Part shown: positions 34,913 to 46,124 of the stretch, in pieces
How positions within the stretch are numbered: position 1 is the stretch's first letter
How the letters are laid out: every line of letters begins with the position of its first letter
NCBI GenBank assembly: GCA_026413185.1
Contig: CM048648.1
Span: 83,434,550 to 83,498,549 of the forward strand
Origin: Pueraria montana var. lobata
Taxonomy: Eukaryota > Streptophyta > Magnoliopsida > Fabales > Fabaceae
Direction: 5' to 3'
DNA: 64,000 nt
The notes under the pieces: generated by a model
The model's database searches: none
Told to the model about the DNA's origin: nothing
What the model saw: the letters and a program-made list of their open reading frames with translations, nothing else
Position numbers and translations under genes: made by a program

Positions 34913-37900
34913 TGTTTTTTTCAAATAAAGTTTAATTTTCATTTATGTCTATATTGTTAACTAATTATAATGATAAATATAATTTCTAAAGTGTAGAATT
35001 CATACCCAATTTCTATTCTCTCTATTTCTCTTTACTCTTTGTTTGGTAGGGAAAAATGTGGGAGGGAGAGAAAACAAATAGGATGGACAGAAAAGAAATG
35101 AGTTATTTGATAGAAAGGAAATGAGTCAAAAAGGGTAAAATTTTAAATTATTTCATAGGCTCCTGAACTATTTTTTTTAACTGTGTTTTTGAACTTGTAT
35201 TTGTTTTTTTTATTAGGTCCTTATATCTAATTATCATTACAAAAAATTATCTGTCAGAGTCAATTGTTTGAGTTTGTAGCAAGGTTGCTATAAGATGAAG
35301 CCTTGAGAGAATTGTAAAAGAATATTTGGGTTGAGTCGACTTGCAGATGTGAGAATATTGGTTGAAGAACTTGGTTGAAAATATTGGTTTAAAAAACCTA
35401 TAGATGTAACAATATCGACCTCTAGTTTCAAAGATCCATTGAAAAAAAAAAGTTTGGGAACCTAATTAAAATGGTTAACCATTTTTAATTAAACCTACTT
35501 AAGAATCCTAATGAGAACTTAAAAGAAGAAAAAAAAAATCTAATGAGAGAAGTTGGGTTGAAAATGCTATTGATAGGGTTTGTGAATTTAGGGTAAATAG
35601 TACACTGAAAATGGAGTTAAATAGTACTAACGTGTATCTCATTTCACTCGTTCGGAGTTTATTTCAAACCTCAAAGTGAACATAGGCGTATAGGGCCTAA
35701 GTTAGATTGTTTAAATAACCCTTAAAATATTCAGAAGGAGGAAAAAAACAATAACACATTCTTTTGAAGGTATATTCTTTTGAACTTGGGTATGGGTATT
35801 AACTTTTTATGCCAACTCTCGTTTGTGGTCAATTATTATAGAAAATAAGTGATTACTTCTTAATGAAAAAGTAGATATTTTAGGTGAGTATGACTGGAAA
35901 CATGTACACGAATTGGTACAGGTCTCAATTATAATTCAACTAAACTATGCGCCCATTTCAGACTACGAAATGTAAAGTTACAGAAACAAATTTGCTAAAA
36001 GGAAAAAAGACAATACTATAAAAATCAAATAAATCACCTTAGTATATTACACCTGCGAAAGGAATAAGATCTTAATTAATATGTTCGGTACATAAAAGAA
36101 AAATTAATATGTTTGGTACAACATTGTGCCTTACGTCACTGTTCTAATTAATTTTCATCTACCATGAGGATGATAGCCGAAAAGCTGTAGTAATTACTAC
36201 ATATTTTTTTCAAACATACAGTTTTTAAATATGAAGAATGTTGAACCTCATACAGATTTTACCACAATAAAAATAAGGCAACCGTGTAAATTATCTCTCA
36301 AAAGGAAATTAAATTAATATTCCATGCTAAGTACGATATATGAATTGCTTATTTTATAAAATAGTAAAGCCTAACCTCCCCAACCTAAAGTACAGTAAAT
36401 AGTTTTATTGAAACCTATTTTTGTCACTAGTGCATCTATATTGTAGAAATTAATGCCAAAATTCTAAATTGAGGTGCACACATTGGTATTCAATCAAGAA
36501 AGAAGGTGAAACATTTATTTGTAAAGTGTGGACTTCAATGACAAAGTAGAGACAGAGTATTAGACCTTTATGCTTTATGCAACTGAGAATTTAACTCGGT
36601 GAATCAGTCTACTTGTCATGGCATGAGTAGGTGCTGTTGGGCTGGTTGAAGAATTGGACCCACATATCTTAAATAACGAAAACAACTAGTAATAAAGGAT
36701 ATTTGAAAAAAGATAAGAAATAGTACCGGTTGATCAAATATGTACCGGCCCCCCAAACCCGCAAGCAAATGTTCAATTAATGACAGCAATAGGATAAATA
36801 TGTGGAAACATGTTTGGGTAGATAATATTTTCCGCTTTTATTTGTTACTAGTATTTTAATGTGTGTATTTAATAAGATAAAAAAATATTTTTATATCATT
36901 AAAATTTATAATATGCTATAATTTTTTAATATATAAATTATATTTTGTATTTATAATAAATAATTCAAATTGTAATATAAAATTATTTTTAACTATTAAT
37001 AATTTATTTTAAAAATCTAGAGTTAAAGATAAAATATGGTAAATTAAAATAGATAAATAGTTAAGAATGTTAAGTATAAGAACTGGGCTCGGTTTCTTTG
37101 AGTAAGATCTTGTCGTCTTGGATTCGAGTCTTGTGGATGAAAAAAATATTGTTGGAAGAGGAGACACCACTAAAGGTGATCAATCAGGTTTCCTAACGGA
37201 GATTAGTCATTAGCATAACTGTTGGATACTTCGTACCAATGTCATGGTGACCCAAAATCAAGTATAAGAAGATAAATATTTGAAAAACATGTAAAATCAT
37301 GCTTTTGTTGTGATTTTTTTTCGTAAAAATTTAATACAACAGAAAATTGTTCCCATTAAATATCTGTTTGTCATACATAAAGAAAACAAGTTTTCGTAGA
37401 GTATAATGGAAAATTACTTTTGTCAAAAAGAAAAAATTGGGATGTGAACTTAGAGAAAATGGGAGTGAGAATAGTATTTCCTTATTGTATAGCTCCAAGT
37501 TTTCATCTGGCCTCATAAAATGTGACAATTTATATTTATACTTCCATCTATTAATAATATACCTCCTTTTTTGCTGGAAATGTATATATATATATTTCTG
37601 GAATTAACATCTCGAAAAACTAGTTTCCCAATCTCAACAGTAGTTTAGAATGTCTGGGCTCAACACTTGAATATGTGCTTTTTGGGGTCTCAGTCCTTGC
37701 ACGTAGGGTTTTATCTCGAGGGCTGACCCATACTTGCCCAGTTTTTTCTGCTTCATATTGGGCCCAATACTCGTTATAGGCACCTTCATTTTCCTCCCTC
37801 GTAAATGCTCTTAATGTGAAAAAGGCAACTCTTTTTATCTTCTATTTCTTTTCTTCCTTTTCATTTTATTTCATTGGCTTTAACACTAATAATCATAACC

Positions 37901-37920
37901 CAAGTGTCATTCCGCAATTC
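34913..37920. other. Intergenic, no gene recognised; one possible SINE
   Basis: 3 kb of AT-rich DNA. 37085-37260 resembles a degenerate tRNA-derived SINE: a B-box-like GGATTCGAGTCTTG at about 37120 followed by SINE-like text. There is no clean A box, tail or target duplication, so this is tentative. No coding region was found. Confidence 0.4.
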
Positions 37921-38170
37921 AACACTTAACTAGTGTTAATTACCAAGAATATAAAACTAAATTATAGAATACTCAGTATGTTTCTAAAAGCCAAGAAAAA
38001 CCCCAACATCTTTATTTCATTGCATTCATTCCCTTTTGCCATACATAGTAGTAGCATGGTTTCTCCAAAGACATGGAAACCAGTGACAGAGCCAAATTGA
38101 AAGTAAAATAAACGAGAAACCAGAGAAGAGGGGTTTCAGCATTATTCTCATAGCATCAACTTCATATGCA

Positions 38171-38988
38171 CTAATTTGTGCCTGTAAATTAAGATTCGAG
38201 AGTAATCATATTCAATATGAATAAAATTAAGAAGAAAAAACTCGGTAGAATATTATTCTGATAAATGTCTGTATAAACACTTATAGAAAAAAAAAAAAAA
38301 AATTAAATTTTTTTCATCCATAAGTTAAAATCAAACTTATGTATTTCAATTTCTAAAATAGTTAGATGAAAAACATTTATAAAAACTAAGTACATGAATT
38401 GACTTTATTTTACTAAAGAAATACAATTCATTTTAGAGAAAAAAGACTATGCATTAACAGTGTAAAATAGTCTTACACTGTCATCTAAGCATAGACCATC
38501 ATGTATGATAAGTTTGTTGATTTTTACAATAATTGGTTAATTACTTTAAAAGTCGTATCAACAGTAATCTGTAATTGTATGATTGTATAAAACTATTTTA
38601 CACCATGAGCATTAAACTCAGCATTTTACTTCTTATTTTCTTCTTTTGTAAGTGTTGAGAAGTTTATTCAAACAGTGTTTATGGCAAAAGAAGTGAGTGA
38701 GAAGCTTAACTACCACAAGCAAGGGTTATTTGACACTGTGAAGGGAGTTGAGAAGCGATCCTAATGGTGTTGCAGAAACAGTCAGTTTCCACTTCTTGAA
38801 GTGCACTGCAGCATGCAGGACTAAGATTTGTGTTGGGCGCACCAGGCACCAATAAGGGTGCACAAGCATTGAGGTTGCTCAGGTGCCGTAGCCATTTGGG
38901 TCAAATTTGCCACAACCACAACCAAGAGGACCAACACTGCAAATTGTGATGATCCTAGAAAGAAGAGAGACTTAGGTGCTGCAGCCAT
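38171..38988 (-). pseudogene. Broken copy of the A9/FIL1-type lipid-transfer protein gene
   Basis: Starts at 38988-38986 with MAAAPKSLFFLG and a signal-peptide-like stretch. Compared with the intact copy it has an insertion after the first dozen codons and a deletion removing the QSSSSC region with the first conserved cysteine; the frame shifts there and stops within about 60 codons. Downstream, in another frame, the rest of the domain is still recognisable (NACAPLLVPG, PACCSALQ, CFCNTIRIASQLPSQC). The splice donor (TGTG|GTAGTT), the acceptor (ACAG) and the tiny last exon (38171-38181) survive, as does the promoter sequence. A recent pseudogene, intact at DNA level apart from the exon 1 damage. 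Confidence 0.85.
38441..38628. mobile_element. MITE of the GATGCACT-type family inside the LTP pseudogene intron
   Basis: Left ACTATGCATTAACAGTGT, right portion ATAAAACTATTTTACACCA, with the same central phrase in reversed orientation (ATCATGTATGATAAGTTTGT). The intact LTP gene carries a related element in the same intron. Confidence 0.6.
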
Positions 38989-39330
38989 GATGACTTCAAT
39001 TAATTGAAAAAAACTTGTGGTTCTTAATTTTATGTGATTGTGTATGGTTTGGATGTAGTCATGTCCCTATTTATGGTGAAGTTTGGAAGCAAATTGGCTT
39101 GTTCATTTCGTGAGTCACCTACCTTGAGAGGTTTTTCTGATCATAACTTCGATGTTGAATGCATGCATGGCAACTGTGACATGAGGATGATCATGATTTC
39201 AATCCTTTTTCCTCTCTTCCTTGGCTTATATCTATCCACTTTCTATCAAATCCGATATAGTTCTAGTATAATATATTATATATCTAATGAGGATTTATGT
39301 GTGCACACTTAGGGTATATGTGGCAGAATA

Positions 39331-39820
39331 AAAACATAGGCATGAATAAAATTTATATATTGGAGAGAAATACTTGTTACAATAATAACTAGAGAGAAAG
39401 GAAGAGAATAGAGAAAATAAGAATATAACATAAGGTATATGTAATGGAGAGAAATGAAGTGTTATGAAAAATATTACAAAAATTTTGAATTGTAAAAAAT
39501 ATGCAAGTGTGAAACGATACCTACCACTGGAATGGATTGTATATCAAAAAAAGACCTACCACTTGGATTAACCAATTACTAATTGAAATATGGAGTTCAG
39601 TTTTATTTGGAAAAAAATCTGGACATTATTGAAAGTAATTAAGTAGTTTTTACCATAGACGCTAAAGTTTATTATGTTTTTACATCAAACCATGATACCT
39701 TTTCAGAGAAAAGTAATAGAAAAACATACTTATCAGAGTTACTTTCATTTTTTTAAGACTTATGTTATTTATACAATATTTTTTGTAATATTATTTTTTT
39801 TTCTCTTTTTATTAGGTGGA
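39331..39820. other. Spacer, no gene recognised
   Basis: AT-rich sequence between the LTP duplicate block and the first invertase fragment; no feature. Confidence 0.5.
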
Positions 39821-39827
39821 TGATGGC

Positions 39828-41070
39828 AAAATCCTCTGTCTCCATCTCTTACACTTTCGTTTTTTCTGCCACTCACTGGTGTCCATTGCCATTGCCGGTA
39901 AGTTAGTGTTCTTATGACTTAAACATTTTCTTTAAATATGTTTGATCATTATAGATCAATGGCTTTGATCATTATATGTTATATCATTTCTACCCCTTTT
40001 GAGCTTCTATGGAGAGTTAACCTATGATGTTATATTTGTGTGTAGATTTTTGTAAGAGACTTTGTCCCTAGTGCTTCTTTGGCTTTTCTGATGAAGTAGG
40101 AACCTGACATTGTTAGAAATTTTATATTGAACACCCTTCGCCATCAATCATGGGAGAAAAGGATTGATAAGTTTCACCCAGCGGAAGGAGTAATGCCAGC
40201 AAGTTTTAAAGTACTTCATGATCCAGTCAGAAACCATGAGGCCCTGATAGCAGACTTTGGTGAAAGTGCAATAGGCAGGGTTGCTCCTATTGATTTTGGA
40301 TTTTGGTGGATTATATTGCTTCCTGCATACACAAAGTCTACAAGAGACTCTTCCTTGGCTGAGTTGCCCGAATGTCAGAAGGGCATGCACTTGATTTTGA
40401 ATTTATGCCTTTCAGAGTGATTTGACAGCTTTCCCACTCTACTATGTGCAGATGGATGCTGCATGATAGATTATAAAATTCTGAGTTTGTTGAAATCTAT
40501 GAGAACTACTCCATCATATTTTACATTGCCTACATAATATCATAAGGCATTAGCTGCATGAAAATATTATTGTCCTAGTTATAGGTTTCTCCAGTTTTGT
40601 AGATTAACATTGTGAAGAGTTCAATCCTATATATAAATCAAGAACAATCCAATTTGGTGCTTCCATTAATGAAAACACATCCACAGTTATTGTTTTTCTT
40701 CTTTCATTTTTTGACATATTAGGGTGTTTACAGTTATCCAATTGAGATTCAAGCACTTTTCTTCATGGCTTTAAGGTGTGCCTTGCAATTGCTTAAGGAA
40801 GATGCTGAATGCAAGGAGTTCATAGAACAAATTGCCAAACTCTTGCATGCCTTAAGCTATCATCTGAGAAGCTATTTTTAGTTGGATTTGAAGCTACTTA
40901 ACGATGTATATCACTTCAAAACAGAAGAGTACTCACATACTGCAGTCAACAAGTTTAATGTCATTCTTCATTCTCTACCTGATTGGTTTGTCGATGGCAG
41001 TAGAAAATTTTGATTACGATAAAAATAAGCATTACTTGTTTATTAGATTTTAATCATTTCATTCTATTTA
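39828..41070 (+). pseudogene. Neutral/alkaline invertase fragment, plus-strand arm of an inverted duplication
   Basis: Encodes pieces of a cytosolic-clade glycoside hydrolase family 100 invertase, which splits sucrose to glucose and fructose. In order: FVRDFVPSASLAFLMK, then a TAG stop, EPDIVRNF, EGVMPASFKVLHDPVRN, DFGESAIGRVAPIDFGFWW, ECQKGMHLILNLCLSE, a second stop, PTLLCADGCCMID, an intron remnant, then YPIEIQALFFMALRCAL, LSYHLRSYF, a third stop, and TEEYSHTAVNKFNVI. The intron before the YPIEIQALFF block is retained, so this is genomic DNA duplication, not a processed copy. The N-terminal half of the enzyme is missing, and so is about 290 bp that the other arm keeps, including the GQPVGTIAALD exon. 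Not functional. The match to family 100 motifs is strong; the clade call rests on FVRDFVPSALAFLM-type wording. Confidence 0.88.
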
Positions 41071-41754
41071 TTTGGACAGACCCATCTCATTTATTCTCTA
41101 TTCATATTCTTCTGCCTGATATTTTAATCTATACATTTCATACCTCTTCATAGTTTCCATGGTTCTTGTATACCATTTGATAGTTTGAATACTATTTGAG
41201 TATTGAGTGTCACTTAAGAGTAGTGAGGACTAATCCTTCTTTTGACTTTTGAAGTTGAAGCTATTTGATTTCCAAATTTAACGAGTTCCTTAATTTCTAA
41301 GTATGACTGGGATTGGCCCCAAAAGTTATGTTGCTGCTACTAGTATTGCAGAGCCTGAACTGTCAAAGTCTAAATTGCTGTTTGAAGAGCCTAGATTATA
41401 CTAGCAAGGCTAGAAAATTTTACAGCTACATTGACCAACAGAGAGAAAGGAAATCAATTATCCGGAGAAGTTCTGTTTTTTATTGGAGTCTTAGTGGGGT
41501 TCTATTTTTTTTTTATTGGAGATGTTCCTTTTATTAGTAGGCCACTTATTTTATTTATTTATTCGATCTTGGACACCTTGGTTCCTTTCGTTGTATATAT
41601 ACTGTGCAAAACAAGTCTAGTTAGTGTCTGACACGAGACACCTTGGTTCCTTTTATTAGTAGGCCACTTATTTTATGTGTTCTCATTATTTATTTATACC
41701 GATAAAATTAAGTACTTTCCTGTTATAAGAATAAATGAGTTACAAGCAAACTAA
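41071..41754. other. Spacer between the two invertase arms
   Basis: 684 bp separating the inverted arms. It contains a short direct repeat: TTCCTTTTATTAGTAGGCCA at 41525 and again at 41649, each associated with GACACCTTGGTTCC. No coding region is recognised; ORFs at 41313-41537 and 41431-41631 are chance. If transcribed through, it would be the loop of a hairpin. Confidence 0.6.
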
Positions 41755-43327
41755 ATAAATAAATAGATAGAAGGAAATGATTAAAATCTAATAAACAAGT
41801 AATGCTTATTTTTATCCTAATCAAAATTTTCTACTGCCATCGACAAACCAATCAGGTAGAGAATCAGGAATGACATTAAACTTGTTGACTGCAGTATGCG
41901 AGTACTCTTCTGTTTTGAAGCGATATACATAGTTAAGATGGCTTCAAATCCAACCAAAAATAGCTTCTAAGATGATAGCTCAAGGCATGCAAGCGTTTGG
42001 CAATTTGTTATGTGAACTCCTTGCATTCAGCATCTTGCTTAAGCAATTGCAAGGCACACCTTAAAGCCATGAAGAAAAGTGCTTGAATCTCAATTGGATA
42101 ACCGTACACACCCTAGTATGTCAAAAAATGAAAGTAAGAAGAAAAGCAATTACTGTGGATGTGTTTTCATTAATGGAAGCACCAAATTGGATTGTTCTTG
42201 ATTTATATATAGGATTGAACTCTTCACAATATTAATCTACGAAACTGGAGAAACCTAGAACTAGAACAATAATCTTTTCATACACCTAATGCCTTATTAT
42301 ATTCTCTAGGGAATGTAAAATATGATGGAGTAGTTCTCATAGATTTCAACAAACTCACCATTTTATGATCTATCATGCAGCATCCATCTGCACATAGTAG
42401 AGTGGGAAAGCTACTGTCAAATCCCTCTGAAAGGCATAACTTCAAAATCAAGTGCATGCCCTTCTGACATTCGGGCAGCTCAGCCAAGGAGACACGTCTC
42501 ATGTAGACTTTGTGTATGCAGGAAGCAATATAATCCACCGAAATCCAGAATCAATAGGAGCAACCCTGCCTATTGCACTTTCAACAAAGTCTGCTATCAG
42601 GGTCTCATGGTTTCTGACTGGATCATGAAGTACTTTAAAACTTGCTGGCATTATTCCTTCCGCTAGGTGAAACTTATCATTGATTTTCTCTCCCATGATT
42701 GAAGGCAAAGGGTCTTCAATATAAAATTTCTAACAATGTCAGGTTCCTCCTTCATCAGAAAAGCCAAAGAAACACTAGGGACAAAGTCTCTTACAAAAAC
42801 TTACACACAAATATAACATCACATTAACTCTCCATAGAAACTCAAAACGGGTAGAAATGATATAATATATATATAATGATCAAAGCCTTTGATCTAGATG
42901 GATATAACAAACCCATTTTCAGAATTTCACAATCATTATTCGTTACCTAGTACATTACACCAAAGTTGATTTAATTTTGCAAACCACACACTCTTAAAAA
43001 AAAAACAACAAATGGATGCAATTAGGAGATGACAACATGTTGGCACCTGATGATAATTAACTTTTTCATTAGAACTATCCAAAGCAGCAATTGTACCAAC
43101 TGGCTGACCACAAAAATATACCAAGGAATGCCTCAGAGCTTCTCAAGAGTGCAAGGCAGCTATTCAAAATTAACAGGATGTAACGTCAAATATTTAAAGA
43201 AAATGTTTCTTTTGAAGTCATAAGAACACTAGCTTACCGGCAATGGCAATGGCATTGGACACCAGTGTGCAGCAGAAAAAATGAATTTGTAAGAGACGAA
43301 GACAGAGGATTTTGCCATCGTCCACCT
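41755..43327 (-). pseudogene. Neutral/alkaline invertase fragment, minus-strand arm of an inverted duplication
   Basis: Reads on the minus strand in the same order as the plus arm, with fewer stops. It keeps GQPVGTIAALDSSNEKVNY (about 43109-43050), which the other arm lost, then FVRDFVPSVSLAFLMKEEPD without the TAG, a +1 frameshift at the WERKSM region (about 42690), EGIMPASFKVLHDPVRN, DFVESAIGRVAPIDSGFRW, another break near TKST/RRVSLAELPEC, and the YPIEIQALFF and RSYFWLDLK parts, here with Trp where the plus arm has a stop. Key changes (DFGESA to DFVESA, GFWW to GFRW) and frameshifts make it non-functional. Outer ends are near TTTTGCCATCG at 43316; inner end near ATTTATTTAGTTTGC. Confidence 0.87.
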
Positions 43328-43860
43328 GATAAAAAATTGAAGAACAACTATTTTGGTCACAAGGTATATTAAGTTTACATGTTTAACAACAGCCAACCAT
43401 GAGTAACTTTAGGATAACAATTCAGTCTTGTGAATCGAAAGCAAATATGGATTCACCTTACATAAAACAGGTTCTCAATCTTGCCTCTTAATATATTCAA
43501 AATACAAAATAGATAGGAATAACAATGAGAGGGAACTATACTTACCAGTTACCAACGGTATCTCACAACCCAGGATTCACATTGGTTCCATCCACAACTG
43601 AAATTGTCAAAGACAGTCTGTACATAGTCCACTTGCCAATGAATCATAAAGAAACACAGGATGTCACATTTTTTTTTTTTTGAAGATCATTACATCAATC
43701 CCAAAAACAAGAAAGATATAAGTCCTAAAGTCCTAAGATGGCAATTTCAACAAAACATCTTCAAGGAATTAATACACCTCCATGGAGTCATATCAAACAG
43801 AAAGATAACATCTAAGAATTAAAAACAGACCCAATTACACGGTGGTTGGTGACGTCGTAG
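43328..43860. other. Spacer, no gene recognised
   Basis: Non-coding sequence between the invertase arm and the LTR-like repeats. A T-tract at 43670-43681 precedes sequence of unknown origin. Confidence 0.4.
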
Positions 43861-43866
43861 ATCAAG

Positions 43867-44937
43867 TAGCAATCGTGCTGGTGTGTAGAGGGAAGTCACA
43901 ACCTCATCACAAGTTTTATGGTGTGTAGTGGTGATCTGTTTATAGACCTAGCATCCTAATATTGAGAAAATAATATCTTAGATTTTAGACAAATATCCTT
44001 AAAATAAGATAATATCATTTTAAATCTAATCAATATCTTAGAATAAGATAATATTATTTTAAATCTAAACAATATCTTATAGATTTGAAATTAAAAAGTT
44101 GAATTGTTTTCCAACAATCCCTCCCTCAAAATTTCTAAACTTCATCTTCATCTTCAACACCACATTTTCAACTCCAGCTTGTCACAATACGCTTCACAAA
44201 ATTTGGTATGATTCTCGCATATGTTATGTGAGTATTGGATGGTCTCGACTTGTCGATTTGTACCACCAACTACCTCCATTGGAACACGCCGCTTGACTAC
44301 GACAGACTTTCGACACAAGGATCCCACACGGATCCACTATCGACTTTCTCAAGTTTCAATACTCTTCTCTTCTCTGGTCACAACCTATTCATTATTCTCA
44401 ATGATGAGAGAACACACCATAAAATTAAGAAGACAACACCATAAGATTAAAAGAAAAAAATCACAAAAATTTATTTAACGTGGTTCAGTCCCATCATGCC
44501 TACATCTACACAGTTTATTTTTGTTAACGTGATTCGACACCTCATGCCTACATCCACAATTTTGTTTAACACGGTTTGACCCTCATCCCTACATCCACAA
44601 TCACAACTTTGTTTAACGTGGTTCAGGACGTCATCCTTACATCCACAACCTCATCACAAGTTTTTGCAGTAAACTTGTAAATCCTCCCTTCACATGACAT
44701 CCCTCTCTCACTTAGGGTGGTGACCCCTCTTCAAGTTGGTTGGGTGGTTCTTCTCATTTCAAGACCATCTATTTATAGACCTAACATTCTAATCTTAGGA
44801 AACAAATCCCTAATTTTACAAATTTTATAGATAATATGTTTAAATTTAAACCATTTTCTTAAAGATAAGATAATATCATTTTAAATTTAAACAATATCCT
44901 AGATATTTAAAATTAAAAATTTGAATTATTTCCAACA
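43867..44937 (-). mobile_element. Remnant of a small LTR retrotransposon (two LTR-like direct repeats)
   Basis: Two direct repeats share CACAACCTCATCACAAG, a TTTATAGACCTA phrase and GATAATATCATTTTAAAT runs, and on the minus strand both begin TGTTGGAAA (44116 and 44937). Just upstream of the 44116 copy on that strand is a purine tract, GAGGGAGGGAT, as expected of a polypurine tract before a 3' LTR. The right copy also contains four degenerate 40-50-bp units with AACGTGGTTCAG and CCTACATCCACA (44470-44655). No primer-binding site or coding region was found, so the element is deleted or TRIM-like. Outer left boundary uncertain. Confidence 0.5.
44470..44655. repeat. Four degenerate 40-50-bp direct repeats
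   Basis: Each unit has a TTTAACGTGGTTCAG-like start and a CATCCCTACATCCACAA-like end; units are at about 44470, 44522, 44565 and 44611. Such text is common in plant copia LTRs. Confidence 0.75.
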
Positions 44938-45040
44938 TGGTGCAAGACCACAAACACAGTAGAGCAGATGTTGTCTAGTGAAGAAGATAGTCTCGGCAAA
45001 AGAATTTTAGGGTTCAAGGAAACAATAATGAGGTTCAAAT

Positions 45041-46116
45041 TAGGGGAGTAAATGGGTCGCGTCCAACCTGTGAATCCGCCCAAGCTAACCCAACCCAATT
45101 ATATTTTTGTGGGTTGGGTTGGATCATTGAGTTGGATTGGGTTTATTTTAGTGAACCCAATTAGAATTGGGTTGGGTAACGGGTTTGGAGTTCTGGACCC
45201 GACCAAACCCAACCAACCCGAATATACAATAATATATAACAAAAAATACTAATTGTCTACTACTATTATAGAAAATCCTAAAGGCCTAAAGTAAACTCTC
45301 ATACTAATTATGTTTTTACGATTATTATTGACTTAAGTATTGTGAGTTGTAAATCAATATATTATGTTTTATGAATATTGTTAGTTGTTAAACAGGTTAC
45401 ATGTTTATGTTTTATCATTATGAATGAGTTGTTGCATAAAAAGGTTACATGTTTATGGTTTATCATATGAATACAGATAGTGTTTTACGAATATTGTGAG
45501 TATATATTTCATACCACACATGTTGTTACGAGATTTTGAAAAACATATTTTGTTTGACTTTCTCTCTTGGACTTCAATTTTGAAAATACTGATTTTGAAA
45601 ACATTCCTTACTATTTTTTTTTCAATATGAGGTATTTTTTAATATTTTTTCAATAGTTTAAGAGGTGACAATTTTTTTAAGAGTAAAATATGTTTTTGGT
45701 CCTTATACTTTCACTCAAAATTGGTTTTAGTCTCTGTACTTTCAAATTAACTATTTTAGTTCTCAAACTTTGAAAAACATGTGAATTTAATCAATCTCCT
45801 ATTTTGATGCTAGTGCTGTTAATGGACTAAATTCACATGTTTTTCAAAGTTCAAGGACCAAAATGGTCGATTTAAAAGTATAAGGACTAAAATCAATTTT
45901 TAGAAAAAATACAGGAACCAAAAACATATTTTTACCTTTTTTTAATGACCCAACCCGATAACTTAACCCAATCCAATTCTATTAAAGTTGGGTTAGATTG
46001 GATTGGGTTGCAAAAAAAAAAAGGTAAACCCAACCCAATCCAATTTAATTGGATTGGATTGGATTGAAAAATAGACTAAATTCAACCTAACCCAATCCAA
46101 GCCATTTATACTGCTA
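45041..46116. mobile_element. Non-autonomous hAT-like element, 1.08 kb, with a nested MITE
   Basis: Flanked by an 8-bp near-repeat, GTTCAAAT (45033-45040) and GTTCAGAT (46117-46124). Ends TAGGGGAGTAAAT and, reverse-complemented, TAGCAGTATAAAT. Subterminal regions at both ends are dense in CCCAACCCAA/TTGGGTTGGG motifs in inverted sense, typical of hAT subterminal repeats. No transposase. A separate foldback element is nested at 45683-45935. Confidence 0.68.
45683..45935. mobile_element. Foldback MITE nested in the hAT element, 253 bp
   Basis: The left arm GTAAAATATGTTTTTGGTCC pairs with the right arm GTAAAAATATGTTTTTGGTT (reverse complement). The arms continue inward with a TTAACTATTTTAGTTCTCAA / TCGACCATTTTGGTCC-like match and an inverted CATGTGAATTTA. 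Confidence 0.8.
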
Positions 46117-46124
46117 GTTCAGAT

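Larger units (their letters stand above)
37925..39330. repeat. Duplicated block, copy A (pairs with 47530-48925)
   Basis: Collinear, direct-orientation similarity runs from GAATACTCAGTATGTTTC (near 37970) through a lipid-transfer-type gene and its promoter to the TATGTGGCAGAATAAAA phrase near 39316. The matching block is at about 47530-48925, roughly 9.6 kb away. This copy holds the broken gene; the other holds the intact one. Confidence 0.85.

Noticed and set aside
37085..37260. Possible tRNA gene or SINE
   Set aside because: Only a B-box-like phrase is visible; no cloverleaf, A box, tail or target duplication could be found, so it is mentioned only as tentative.
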